Positions 26,059 through 33,449 of a DNA stretch of 64,000 nt are shown piece by piece; the stretch's first letter is position 1; each line of letters starts with the position of its first letter. A program made the translations under genes and the position numbers. Where the stretch lies: assembly GCF_052068095.1 (NCBI RefSeq), contig NZ_JBQHDG010000004.1:186001-250000 (forward strand). Direction: 5' to 3'. A model generated the notes under the pieces. The model ran no database searches, was not told where the DNA came from, and saw nothing but the letters and a program-made list of their open reading frames with translations. The DNA comes from Phytohabitans sp052068095 (GTDB lineage: Bacteria; Actinomycetota; Actinomycetes; Mycobacteriales; Micromonosporaceae).

Positions 26059-26268
26059 CGCGACCGGAGCCCTGAGCTGGCGGTAACGGTCGCTGGTCAC
26101 AGCGCTCATCGGTGGATCGTGGACCGCGGGCGTGGCAGCGGAGGCCGGGGGTTTCGGCGAGCCCTGGCGAGCCGCCGGCCGCAGCGGTCTCCGGCGGGAG
26201 CGGCGGTCCGCAGCTGACGCGAATCCGGGAAACCTGTCTCGACAGGACCATGCGTTAGCCTCCTCCGC

Positions 26269-26769
26269 GTGGATCACTGCGACGAGTGCGGTTTTACCTA
26301 CACCACCATCGCGGCGGAAGATCTGCCTCGCCGGCTGGAGGCAGCCGGCCCCCGGTTCGTCGCCACCCTCGCCACCATTCAGCACCCGCGCCGTCGTCCC
26401 GCCCCGTCGGTCTGGTCGCCGTTGGAGTACACCTGCCACGTCCGGGACGTCCTCCGGGTACAAGGCGAACGCCTGGCTCTCGCGTTGCGAACCGACAATC
26501 CGCAGTTCACGCCGATGGGCCGCGAAGAGCGAGCAATGCAATACGCCTACAACGACCAGGACCCGCAGACCGTGCTGACCGAGCTGGCGGAGGCCGCGAA
26601 TGATCTGGCGCACGCCTTCGGCGCCCTAAGCCCACCGCAGTGGAACCGCACTGGCGTATACAACTGGCCAACTGTCGAGACACGCTCGATCCTCTGGCTC
26701 GGTAGGCACACCGTCCACGAGATAGAACACCATCTGATGGACCTCACACGCGGCCAGTCCGCCACGTGA
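26269..26769 (+). CDS. DinB-family protein
   Basis: The 166-residue protein begins MDHCDECGFTYTTI, the short C-x2-C opening seen in a group of actinobacterial DinB-like proteins. It then shows WSPLEYTCHVRDVLRVQGERL, with the first conserved His of the four-helix DinB bundle, and LGRHTVHEIEHHLMD with the later histidines. The His residues would bind a metal; family members include mycothiol- and bacillithiol-dependent transferases. The GTG at 26269 gives this start. The gene is isolated and no regulator is obvious. Confidence 0.87.
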   Translation: MDHCDECGFTYTTIAAEDLPRRLEAAGPRFVATLATIQHPRRRPAPSVWSPLEYTCHVRDVLRVQGERLALALRTDNPQFTPMGREERAMQYAYNDQDPQTVLTELAEAANDLAHAFGALSPPQWNRTGVYNWPTVETRSILWLGRHTVHEIEHHLMDLTRGQSAT

Positions 26770-26859
26770 CGATCCGACGTCCGAACTGGCTACCGAGCCA
26801 GCAACAGATCACCCACCATGAACCCATCCTCGCGACCGGCCGGTGCACGCGTGTGGGGA

Positions 26860-27411
26860 TCAACCCTCGTCGTCGTACGCGCTCTCGGGCCGCAGAGCCT
26901 GCACGAAAGACACGAAGTTGGGCGCCAGCACTGTTATCCGGTAGTCCCACTCCTGATCGACGTGGACTACTCGCGGCTCGCCGTCCGGGCCCACGTCGCG
27001 GTAGTCGAAGGCGATCATGTCGTGTCCCGCGGACGGGCAGGTGCCGAAGTACACCCCGATCGCCGGGTAGGCCCATTCGTCGATCCAGAACCGGCTGCCG
27101 GCTTCGCCCGCCAGTGAGTAGCGCTTCGCCCGTCCGATCCCCATGATCCCGTCGACTGCGACATGATCCTCGGCCCAGGTGGTGCGGCTCGGCGCTGGGC
27201 AGCACGCGTGGTGCGGCATTCCGCCGTTGTGCGACCGCATCAGCGCCACGTACGACGCCGGTAGCCGGTAGCCCAACTCCGCCTCCACCGAGGCGATCAG
27301 TGCGGTCGACGGAGCCGCGCCGACATAGGCGTCAAGCGCGTACTCGGTGTCGACCCAGAACGCGTCCATGTCAACGCCCGGGAAGATGCGCTGAACAGGC
27401 CCGTCGAACAT
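26860..27411 (-). CDS. SMI1/KNR4 (SUKH) family protein
   Basis: The 183-residue protein contains SVEAELGYRLPASYVALMRSHNGG, the signature of the SUKH/SMI1-KNR4 superfamily. A beta-rich section follows (GIGRAKRYSL, WAYPAIGVYFGTCPSAGHDMIAFDYRD) and EPRVVHVDQEWDYRITVLAP. Such proteins are often immunity partners of polymorphic toxins, but many act alone. No toxin gene is adjacent, so this is either an orphan immunity protein or a stand-alone housekeeping member. I chose the ATG at 27411; upstream in-frame sequence is Cys/Arg-rich and unlikely to be coding. Confidence 0.88.
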   Translation of the reverse strand: MFDGPVQRIFPGVDMDAFWVDTEYALDAYVGAAPSTALIASVEAELGYRLPASYVALMRSHNGGMPHHACCPAPSRTTWAEDHVAVDGIMGIGRAKRYSLAGEAGSRFWIDEWAYPAIGVYFGTCPSAGHDMIAFDYRDVGPDGEPRVVHVDQEWDYRITVLAPNFVSFVQALRPESAYDDEG

Positions 27412-27427
27412 GCGACTCCTCGCGGCG

Positions 27428-27793
27428 TCAAGCCGATGGTGTGTCAGGCTCGGGATTCGCCTCGCCCCACACCAGCATCGCGTACAGGATGTCACTGAGG
27501 CTGTATCCCTGCTCGGTCAAGGCGTACACCACTCGTGGCGGCACCTCGGCGTGGATGGTACGCGTGAGGATGCCCTGGTGCTCGAGCATCCGTAGCCGAT
27601 CGGTGAGGGTCTTGGCGCTCGGCATGCCGAGGGCGGCCCGGAGCTCACCAAAACGCTTCGGCCCGCTCAGCAGTTCGCGCACCACCAGGGTGGCCCATTT
27701 GCCGTCGAGCACCCGCAGCGTCCGCTCGACTCCACAGCCGGATTCCTTCGCGCCGAGCAGCCGCGCCAGCCGCTCCCGGCCAATGGTTTCCAT
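27428..27793 (-). CDS. HxlR-family winged-helix regulator
   Basis: The 121-residue protein has the HxlR signature: CGVERTLRVLDGKWATLVVRELLSGPKRFGELRAAL, then AKTLTDRLRMLEHQGILTRT and PPRVVYALTEQGYSL. The N-terminal Cys19 precedes the winged helix, as in redox- or aldehyde-sensing members of the family. The ATG is at 27793. It is transcribed away from the NmrA-like gene at 27851 with 57 bp between them, a frequent HxlR/oxidoreductase pairing, so it probably represses both promoters. Confidence 0.92.
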   Translation of the reverse strand: METIGRERLARLLGAKESGCGVERTLRVLDGKWATLVVRELLSGPKRFGELRAALGMPSAKTLTDRLRMLEHQGILTRTIHAEVPPRVVYALTEQGYSLSDILYAMLVWGEANPEPDTPSA

Positions 27794-27850
27794 GGGGAAA
27801 CAATATAACGTCTTGGGTACTAGTTGGGTTTGGTAACTATGGTCTCGCCC
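27794..27850. promoter_or_regulatory. HxlR/NmrA divergent control region
   Basis: This AT-rich 57-bp gap contains GGTACTA (27816-27822) and GGTAACTA (27831-27838) as near-direct repeats one helical turn and a half apart. It also has ACTAGT and a TATAAC-like element near 27804. These are reasonable operator and promoter elements for the HxlR regulator. The assignment is by position and pattern only. Confidence 0.4.
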
Positions 27851-28699
27851 ATGAGCGAAACCACCATCGTCGTCCACGGCGCCACCGGGACGCAGGGCCG
27901 CGCGATCGTCCGCGCCCTGCGCGCGGCCGGGCACCGGATCCGCGCTGTGGCCAGGCATCCGCGGGCAAGCACCGACCCGGCCATCGAACCCGCCGCGGCC
28001 GACCTGCTCGACCTTGACGCGCTCGTCGCCGCGTACGCCGACGCCGACGCGGTCATCGTCCAGCTGCCACTGCACTTCGCCGCCGACGCGCTGCGGCAGG
28101 CCGACGTCGTCCTCACCGCGCTCTCGAAAGCCGGCGTGGCCCGTGCGGTCTTCAACACCGGCGGCGTACTCCCGGCCGACCCGGTCGGCGTACCGTTCGT
28201 CGACGCGAGGCTCCGTCTCGCCGCACGCTTGCCCGACGCGGTACCGGTAGCCTCGGTGGTCGCGCCGGCCAGCACATACCTGGAAAACCTCGTGGCTCCC
28301 TGGTCGCGGATCCTGGTGCACCGCGACGGCGAGCTGCGATACCCACTCCCGGCGCACCTGGCGAACCCGTGGGTGGCGGCCGACGACCTCGGCGCGGTCG
28401 TCGCCGACCTCACTGTGGCGGCGGCGCCACCGACCGCGCGATACGTGGCCGGTCCCTCCGCCCTGACCGGTCCGCAGGTCGCCGCCGAGGTCGAGGGCGC
28501 GCTCGGCCGCCGGGTCCGCTGGCACACGATCGAGCCCGACGAGTACGCCCGGATGCTGACACCACATGTCGGGCCAGCGACGGCAGCGGGCATCGCGGCC
28601 GCGTACGCCAACCCCGCGCCGCAGGCGGACCCGTCCCTCCTCGTCCACGGCCCGACCACCGTCCGGGCCTGGGCCGCGCGGCAGGACTGGACCACGTGA
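27851..28699 (+). CDS. NmrA-like NAD(P)-binding protein
   Basis: The 282-residue protein begins MSETTIVVHGATGTQGRAIV, the glycine-rich NAD(P) site of the NmrA/atypical SDR group (G-A-T-G-x-x-G). DADAVIVQLPLHF and FNTGGVLP follow. WVAADDLGAVVADL is typical of the C-terminal region. It lacks a clear Y-x3-K pair, so it may be a redox-sensing regulator or an NAD(P)H:quinone-type oxidoreductase. I chose the ATG at 27851. It is divergent from an HxlR regulator, which supports a stress or electrophile response. Confidence 0.9.
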   Translation: MSETTIVVHGATGTQGRAIVRALRAAGHRIRAVARHPRASTDPAIEPAAADLLDLDALVAAYADADAVIVQLPLHFAADALRQADVVLTALSKAGVARAVFNTGGVLPADPVGVPFVDARLRLAARLPDAVPVASVVAPASTYLENLVAPWSRILVHRDGELRYPLPAHLANPWVAADDLGAVVADLTVAAAPPTARYVAGPSALTGPQVAAEVEGALGRRVRWHTIEPDEYARMLTPHVGPATAAGIAAAYANPAPQADPSLLVHGPTTVRAWAARQDWTT

Positions 28700-28745
28700 A
28701 CCACCGACGGCCCGCTCCGCGCCGACCACTTCCTGGACCCGCCGC

Positions 28746-28835
28746 TCAGGGTCGGCCGGCGCCCCGCCGGTGTCGGTAAACGGCACGCACGCCGACGACT
28801 AACGCGCCGACGATGAGCAGGAGGCCGACGAGCAC
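28746..28835 (-). CDS. Possible 29-residue single-helix membrane peptide
   Basis: Right after the stop of the alanyl-tRNA-synthetase-like gene, GAGGGG is followed by a GTG at 28835. It opens a frame reading VLVGLLLIVGALVVGVRAVY and then a basic RHRRGAGRP before a stop. One hydrophobic helix with a positive C-terminal tail is what a small membrane peptide looks like. It is only 8 bases past the upstream gene, so it could be translationally coupled. Its short length means it could also be chance. Confidence 0.4.
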   Translation of the reverse strand: MLVGLLLIVGALVVGVRAVYRHRRGAGRP

Positions 28836-28843
28836 CAGGCCCC

Positions 28844-30046
28844 TCAGTCTCCGGTGGTCTGACCGCGGACGACCTGGCCGTCGGTGTCGACCAGGCCGCG
28901 CACGAGCTCCGGGGGCAGGCCATGCGTCTCGTGCAGATCCTGGTAGTCGCGGTCGGTGAGGGTGCCGCGCGACAGCCGCCGCGACACCACCCGCCGCCCG
29001 CGCCGCACCAGGTCGTGGAAGCGGCGCTGCTCCTCCAGCAGCACCCGGCGCACCGGCTCGACGCCGGTGGACAGTCCGAAGTGGTCGACGGTGTGCTCGA
29101 CCGGTCCGGATGGCAGGTCCACAAGCGTACGGGTCGGGTCTTCCCGCCACAGCACGGTCAGCACCCGCCGGACCAGGCGGCGCAGCACGTACCCGCGTCC
29201 GGTGTTCGACGGGCGTACCCCGTCCCCGACGACCACAATGGACGAACGGAGGTGGTCGCAAACGACGCGGGTGGACGTCTCGTCGAGCCGCCACAGCACC
29301 GGCACCGTCGACATCCATGGCTCGAAGACGTCGGTTTCGTACACGGAGTCCTTGCCCTGTAGCACGCAGAGCAGCCGCTCCAGCCCCAGTCCGGTGTCCA
29401 CGCCGGGCCGGGTCAGCGGCCGCAGCGTGCCGTCGCCCAGGCGCTCGTACCGCAGCCCGACGTGGTTCCACACCTCGACCCACCGGTCGTCGGTGGTGGG
29501 CGTACCGCGTGGCGGCGAGTCGCCGGTCCACACGAAGATTTCCGAGTCGGGGCCGCACGGGCCGGTGGGACCGTTGGACCACCAGTTCTCCTCGCCGGTC
29601 AGCTCGACCGGCAGGCCCAGCTCACCCCAGGTCCGCATCGACTCGGTGTCCGGTCCGACCTGGCCGTCGCCGCCGAACACGGTGACGTGCAACTGGCCCG
29701 GGTCAAGGCCGAAGCCGTCGCGGAGCAGTTCGAGGCCCCATCGCAGGCTCTGCGGGCCGTCGTAGTCGCCCAGCGACCACGAACCGAGCATCTGGAACAC
29801 GGTGAGGTGGGTGCGGTCGCCTACTTCGTCGAGGTCGGTGGTGCGCAGGCAGCGCTGAACGTCGACGAGGCGGGTGCCCTGCGGATGGGGGCGGCCGGTC
29901 AGGTACGGCGTGAGCGGGTGCATGCCCGAGGTGGTGAAGAGCACGGGATCGCCGGGCGGCGGGATGAGCGAGCTGCCGACGACGCGGCGGTGGCCACGCT
30001 CTTCGAAGTACTCGATGAAGGTGCGGATGGTCTGGTCGACATGCAT
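28844..30046 (-). CDS. Stand-alone alanyl-tRNA-synthetase catalytic-core protein
   Basis: The 400-residue protein matches the aminoacylation core of AlaRS: FIEYFEERGHRRVVGSSLIP, FTTSGMHPLTPYLTG, DVQRCLRTTDLDEVGDRTHL, FQMLGSWSLGDY, GPTGPCGPDSEIF, DTGLGLERL and RPSNTGRGYVLRRLVRR. The editing domain with its H-x3-H...C-x3-H site and the C-Ala domain are both absent; full AlaRS is ~880 residues. It may charge alanine onto tRNA or onto another acceptor such as a carrier protein or peptide, or protect against an AlaRS inhibitor. The ATG at 30046 starts MHVDQTIRTF. A small Ala-rich ORF and a hairpin precede it. Confidence 0.9.
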   Translation of the reverse strand: MHVDQTIRTFIEYFEERGHRRVVGSSLIPPPGDPVLFTTSGMHPLTPYLTGRPHPQGTRLVDVQRCLRTTDLDEVGDRTHLTVFQMLGSWSLGDYDGPQSLRWGLELLRDGFGLDPGQLHVTVFGGDGQVGPDTESMRTWGELGLPVELTGEENWWSNGPTGPCGPDSEIFVWTGDSPPRGTPTTDDRWVEVWNHVGLRYERLGDGTLRPLTRPGVDTGLGLERLLCVLQGKDSVYETDVFEPWMSTVPVLWRLDETSTRVVCDHLRSSIVVVGDGVRPSNTGRGYVLRRLVRRVLTVLWREDPTRTLVDLPSGPVEHTVDHFGLSTGVEPVRRVLLEEQRRFHDLVRRGRRVVSRRLSRGTLTDRDYQDLHETHGLPPELVRGLVDTDGQVVRGQTTGD

Positions 30047-30104
30047 GGCGATGGCCTTCCGTGCATGGCCGGACGGCGCGCACGGCGGTGCCTGGACACG
30101 AAAC

Positions 30105-30131
30105 ACCGGCGAGCCGATCTCGGCCGCCGGT
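30105..30131 (-). terminator. Hairpin between leader ORF and AlaRS-like gene
   Basis: On the minus strand ACCGGCG...CGCCGGT (7-bp arms) encloses GCCG-AGAT-CGGC with one bulged T, giving an 11-bp stem and a 4-base loop. It lies 18 bases after the leader stop and about 60 bases before the AlaRS-like start. There is no long U tract, only GUUUCG. It could act as an attenuator or as a block to ribosome access. Confidence 0.5.
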
Positions 30132-30148
30132 GGGTGGGATTGCGGAGG

Positions 30149-30208
30149 TCAGGCAGCGGCGACCGTCGAGCTGGTAGCTCGCGCGGCCGTCACGGTCGTG
30201 ATCCTCAT
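30149..30208 (-). CDS. Putative leader peptide of the AlaRS-like gene
   Basis: The 19-residue ORF MRITTVTAARATSSTVAAA ends in three alanine codons (GCC GCT GCC) directly before TGA; six of 19 residues are Ala. TACCGT lies six bases before the ATG, so a leaderless transcript is plausible. Followed by a hairpin and then an alanyl-tRNA-synthetase-like gene, it has the layout of a ribosome-mediated attenuation leader sensing charged tRNA-Ala. It could also be a chance ORF, since Ala codons are frequent at this GC content. Confidence 0.45.
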   Translation of the reverse strand: MRITTVTAARATSSTVAAA

Positions 30209-30280
30209 GCGTCGACGGTAGCGCGTAAGGCACAGCGACGCCCGACATTTGTCCCTCCCGCGCCAGCGCCGAGGAGCGGA

Positions 30281-30670
30281 AGTCAGCCGTTCTTTCCCGA
30301 CGACCAGGCCCAGGCGTGGCTGACCGACAACGTCCTGGCCGAGCAAGGCATCACGCCGGATGGCGGCGACTTCGCCGCCATCCACCGCGCCCGCAACGCG
30401 CTGTTCGGCGTGTGGGCCAACGCGGCACACCTGCTCGCGCAGGGACGTCCCGACGAGGAGGTCGGGGGCTACCTGTGTCGTTGGGGGCTCCTGTCTGAGG
30501 CCGACGCGGAAGGTGCGCTGCGGTCGCTGCGCGGCCCCGGCATGCAGCTCTACACCCTCGGCTACTACCACGGATGGCGACTGGTCGGCCGCTGGCTCGA
30601 CGCCCCCGACCGCGATGACCGGATCCGCCGGCTCCTCACCGAGCAGCTCCTTCCTTCTGACCTACGCTGA
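30281..30670 (+). pseudogene. C-terminal fragment of a peptidase-like protein
   Basis: The frame reads FFPDDQAQAWLTDNVLAEQG, then VWANAAHLLAQGRPDEEVGG and YLCRWGLLSEADAEGALRSL, ending RIRRLLTEQLLPSDL. Helical sequence with W-G-L-x-x-x-x-A...L-x-x-Q-L-x-P-S is what I recall at the end of actinobacterial proteins of the M32/DUF885-like HExxH group. No start codon or catalytic motif is present, and the frame upstream runs antisense through the AlaRS-like gene. I take it as a truncated remnant; the family assignment is tentative. Confidence 0.4.
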
Positions 30671-30731
30671 CGACCACAGGTGAGCACCGCCGACACCCCA
30701 CACTCCTGTCTCAGGACTGGCCGATATCGGT

Positions 30732-30748
30732 TAAGCACCAAGTGCTTA
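30732..30748. promoter_or_regulatory. Dyad operator upstream of HxlR-SCP2 regulator
   Basis: TAAGCAC-CAA-GTGCTTA is a perfect inverted repeat with 7-bp arms, ending 10 bases before the ATG at 30759. It overlaps the expected promoter, so it is a good candidate for autoregulation by that protein. Confidence 0.55.
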
Positions 30749-30758
30749 CTGTTGACGC

Positions 30759-31403
30759 ATGCCACAGCGGAGTTATGAGGACGCCTGCGGTACCGCTTTG
30801 GCCATGGACGCCGTCGGCGAGCGGTGGGCCCTGCTGATCGTCCGGGAGTTGATCTTTGGTCCGAAGCGTTTCCGGGATCTTCGGGCTGGGCTGCCGCAGC
30901 TGAGTCAGAACGTGCTCAGCCAGCGCCTGCGTGACTTGGAGGAGAACGGGATCGTCCGGCACACCCGGTTGGGTCCGCCGGTCAGCGCGCAGGTCTACCA
31001 GCTGACCGACCGCGGCCGTGAGCTCGAGCCGACGCTCATCGCCCTCGCTCGCTGGGGCGCGAAGCAGCCGGCGCCGAAGGACGCGCAGATGAGCACCGAC
31101 TCGTTCATGTTGATGCTCAAGGCCCTCTATCGTCCGCAGAGCCCTAGCGTCCCACCGACGACCGTTCGCCTGCACATCGCAACGGACACGATCGAGGTGG
31201 AGGTCGGACCGGCGGCCGTCGACGTCACCCGGGGCGCGACCGCGAAGCCCGACGTCACCATCACGTCGAGCGTGGCCGTGCTGCGCGAGGTCATGTTCAC
31301 GGATCGCACGCTGGAATCGGCCGCCGAAGCCGGCGATCTGGACCTCACTGGGGACCCCGCGGCCGCTGCCCACTTCTTCACTCTCTTCAGGCCGCCCGAC
31401 TGA
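30759..31403 (+). CDS. HxlR-family regulator fused to an SCP2-like domain
   Basis: Residues 1-110 of this 214-residue protein are an HxlR winged helix (CGTALAMDAVGERWALLIVR, FGPKRFRDLRAGLPQLSQNV, LSQRLRDLEENGIVRHTRLG). Residues ~115-214 form an SCP2-type sterol-carrier-like fold (VRLHIATDTIEVEVGPAAVD, PDVTITSSVAVLREVMF, GDPAAAAHFFTLF). The second domain probably binds a hydrophobic ligand that controls DNA binding. The start is the ATG at 30759, downstream of a dyad. It is convergent with the DNA-repair gene. Its target genes are unknown apart from probable autoregulation. Confidence 0.9.
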   Translation: MPQRSYEDACGTALAMDAVGERWALLIVRELIFGPKRFRDLRAGLPQLSQNVLSQRLRDLEENGIVRHTRLGPPVSAQVYQLTDRGRELEPTLIALARWGAKQPAPKDAQMSTDSFMLMLKALYRPQSPSVPPTTVRLHIATDTIEVEVGPAAVDVTRGATAKPDVTITSSVAVLREVMFTDRTLESAAEAGDLDLTGDPAAAAHFFTLFRPPD

Positions 31404-32525
31404 TCATGTCCGTGTTGGTTCGGTGACAAGCTCGAACTCGGCGCGCGGGGTTTCAACTCCATTGACCTGGAGGGAAATGGCGTGCGGTCCGGCGTAGTAG
31501 CGCCGCGTTGTGATGGGTCGGAAGGAGTGCACGCGCCGCACTTCGATGCTTTCCCCCGGGCGCACCGTGCCGGTCGTCAGTTTGAAGGTCTTCGGAGCCT
31601 GCGTGCCGTTCGCCTTGTTGTGGTGCACCACGTAGTCGACGGCCACGCGTACGTCCTCGCCACCGATGTTGCGGATCGTCCCGTGGACTTCGATCGCGTT
31701 ACCCATGGCGACGAGGCTGCGGTCAAGGTGGGGGCCGTCGATGTCGAGCGATGCGGCCGCGGCTGGGAATCCCAGCAGGGACAAAGCGTCGGGGTGGCCA
31801 CGCTTGACGAGGGTGCGCAGCCCGTGGCGGACTACGGCGGTCGTGTGCTCGTCGGGATCGGCGAGCCATCGCGCTGCCGTGTCGACGACCAGCTTTGGGT
31901 GGTCGCGGCTAATGTCGTTGAGATGGTTGGCGACCGAGCGGCGCACGTAGTCGCTGGGATCACGGTAGAGGGCGTCGAGGATCGGTACCGTGACGCCTTC
32001 CCGGCGGATCAGCTCGTTTACGCGCACCGCCCAGGGCAGGTACGGCCGCGTGCCCTCCGAGGCCAGACGGCGGGTGGCGACGTCATCGGAGGCGGTCCAG
32101 GACAGGATCGTCCGCAGTGCACGGTCGAGATCGTGGCGCAGGAGCGAGCGGATGGCGAACTCTGACGTCAGCAGCCCGGTCAGCTCCGCAAGCAGGCTCA
32201 TGGCGTCGTCGAGCACCGTCGACCCACCGTCCTCCACAGCCTTGGCGGCGACCGCGGTGGTTACGGGCCAGATCATCCATCCGCTGAAGTCGGCCGCCAC
32301 ATCGCGCGCAGTCCGCACCACGTGGGCCAGATCCGAGTAGCTACCTGGGATATCGGCAAGCAGAGCGTCCCGTAGCACGTCCGCGCGAGCGCGGAGTGTC
32401 AGGCCGTCAAGTTGACCGGGCGCTCGCCGCAGGTGCGGCAGCGGCGCTTCGGGGGCGGCCGATCCGATGGCCTGCGCGAGGCGCTCCGCGGTGACCGCGC
32501 TGATGAGCTGGTCGGCGAACGGCAT
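31404..32525 (-). CDS. AlkC/AlkD-type DNA alkylation repair protein
   Basis: The 373-residue protein has HEAT-like repeats typical of the AlkC/AlkD DNA glycosylases: IWPVTTAVAAKAVEDGG, LLRHDLDRALRTILSWTASD, RRLASEGTRPYLPWA, DPSDYVRRSVANHLNDISRDHP. It then has a C-terminal beta-sandwich (EVHGTIRNIGGEDVRVAVDY, VRPGESIEVRRVHSF) like the Ig-type domain of the AlkC-beta group. It should excise N3- or N7-alkylated bases. The ATG is at 32525. Convergent with the HxlR gene and divergent from 32671; no SOS-like box is evident. Confidence 0.88.
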   Translation of the reverse strand: MPFADQLISAVTAERLAQAIGSAAPEAPLPHLRRAPGQLDGLTLRARADVLRDALLADIPGSYSDLAHVVRTARDVAADFSGWMIWPVTTAVAAKAVEDGGSTVLDDAMSLLAELTGLLTSEFAIRSLLRHDLDRALRTILSWTASDDVATRRLASEGTRPYLPWAVRVNELIRREGVTVPILDALYRDPSDYVRRSVANHLNDISRDHPKLVVDTAARWLADPDEHTTAVVRHGLRTLVKRGHPDALSLLGFPAAAASLDIDGPHLDRSLVAMGNAIEVHGTIRNIGGEDVRVAVDYVVHHNKANGTQAPKTFKLTTGTVRPGESIEVRRVHSFRPITTRRYYAGPHAISLQVNGVETPRAEFELVTEPTRT

Positions 32526-32627
32526 TGTCTTCCTCTCTTCGGTGGCGCAGGACGACGTTACGGCGCCGCTCCGACAGATCTGGCGGTGCGGGAATAACAG
32601 CCCGACAGGTAGCGCTGGCTAACTCAT

Positions 32628-32646
32628 TGGTCCTTACTTAGGACCA
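32628..32646. promoter_or_regulatory. Dyad between alkylation-repair gene and the 32671 gene
   Basis: TGGTCCT-tactt-AGGACCA is an inverted repeat with 7-bp arms about 25 bases upstream of the GTG at 32671 and 100 bases upstream of the divergent repair gene. It is likely an operator; the cognate regulator is not identified. The HxlR-SCP2 and GntR proteins nearby are candidates. Confidence 0.5.
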
Positions 32647-32670
32647 GACGATACCTGTTCAGGAGGAACT

Positions 32671-33390
32671 GTGACTGACCTGCTCACCAAGGTTCTGGAC
32701 GCCCACGGAGGGCTGGACCGCTACCGCTCCATCTCGACCATGACGCTGGACATCGAGTACAGCGGGCCCTTCTGGGACTTCAAGGGTCATCCGGACTTCG
32801 CCGGTACCGAGCAGGTGGTTGCCGACCTGCACTCGCAGAAGATCAGCCAGCGGCGGCCGGATGGGCGCACGGTGGAGTTCGACCGCGCCAAGAGCCTTGT
32901 GACGGTGACCTCGGCGGACGGGACGATCCTCGACAAGCTCGAGAATCCGCGAGCGACCTTCGAGGGATACACCAGCGAGACCAAGTGGGGCCTTGCCCAG
33001 ATGGCCTACTTCCGCTGCTATGCGACGTGGCACTACCTGCCCGAGCCCTTCCTCTTCGCATGGCCCGGAGCCTCAACCGAGGAAGTCGCACCGTGGGTGG
33101 AGGACGGGCAGAGCTGGCGCGGACTCGATGTCACATTCCCTGACCACGTCGACACACACAACGAAACCCAGCGGTACTACTTCGACGACGACGGTTTGTT
33201 GCGCCGCATGGACTACCAGCCGGTGGTCAACGGCTACTCCCCCACGGCTCACTACGTGACCGCGCACACCAAGATCGACGGCTTCGTCGTCCCGACGAAG
33301 CGCAACATCTACATCCGCCAGGAGGACGGCACGCCGGATCGGTCGTGGATTCCGATCGAGCTGACGCTGAGCAACATCTCGATCAAGTAG
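32671..33390 (+). CDS. Protein of unknown function, possible LolA-like fold
   Basis: The 239-residue protein starts at a GTG with a near-perfect AGGAGG. It opens MTDLLTKVLDAHGGLDRYRS, followed by alternating beta strands (MTLDIEYSGPFWDFKG, VEFDRAKSLVTVTSADG, RYYFDDDGLLRRMDYQP, FVVPTKRNIYIR). An N-terminal A-H-G-G-x-D/E-x-W/Y helix followed by a long antiparallel sheet recalls LolA-like lipid-handling folds. No signal peptide or lipobox is present, so it is probably cytosolic. The function is unknown and the fold suggestion is tentative. Confidence 0.7.
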   Translation: MTDLLTKVLDAHGGLDRYRSISTMTLDIEYSGPFWDFKGHPDFAGTEQVVADLHSQKISQRRPDGRTVEFDRAKSLVTVTSADGTILDKLENPRATFEGYTSETKWGLAQMAYFRCYATWHYLPEPFLFAWPGASTEEVAPWVEDGQSWRGLDVTFPDHVDTHNETQRYYFDDDGLLRRMDYQPVVNGYSPTAHYVTAHTKIDGFVVPTKRNIYIRQEDGTPDRSWIPIELTLSNISIK

Positions 33391-33449
33391 TCACCCCCGT
33401 GAGGACGCCGGCCGCGTGCCGACGCGGTCGGTGTCCCCCGCCTTGGAGA

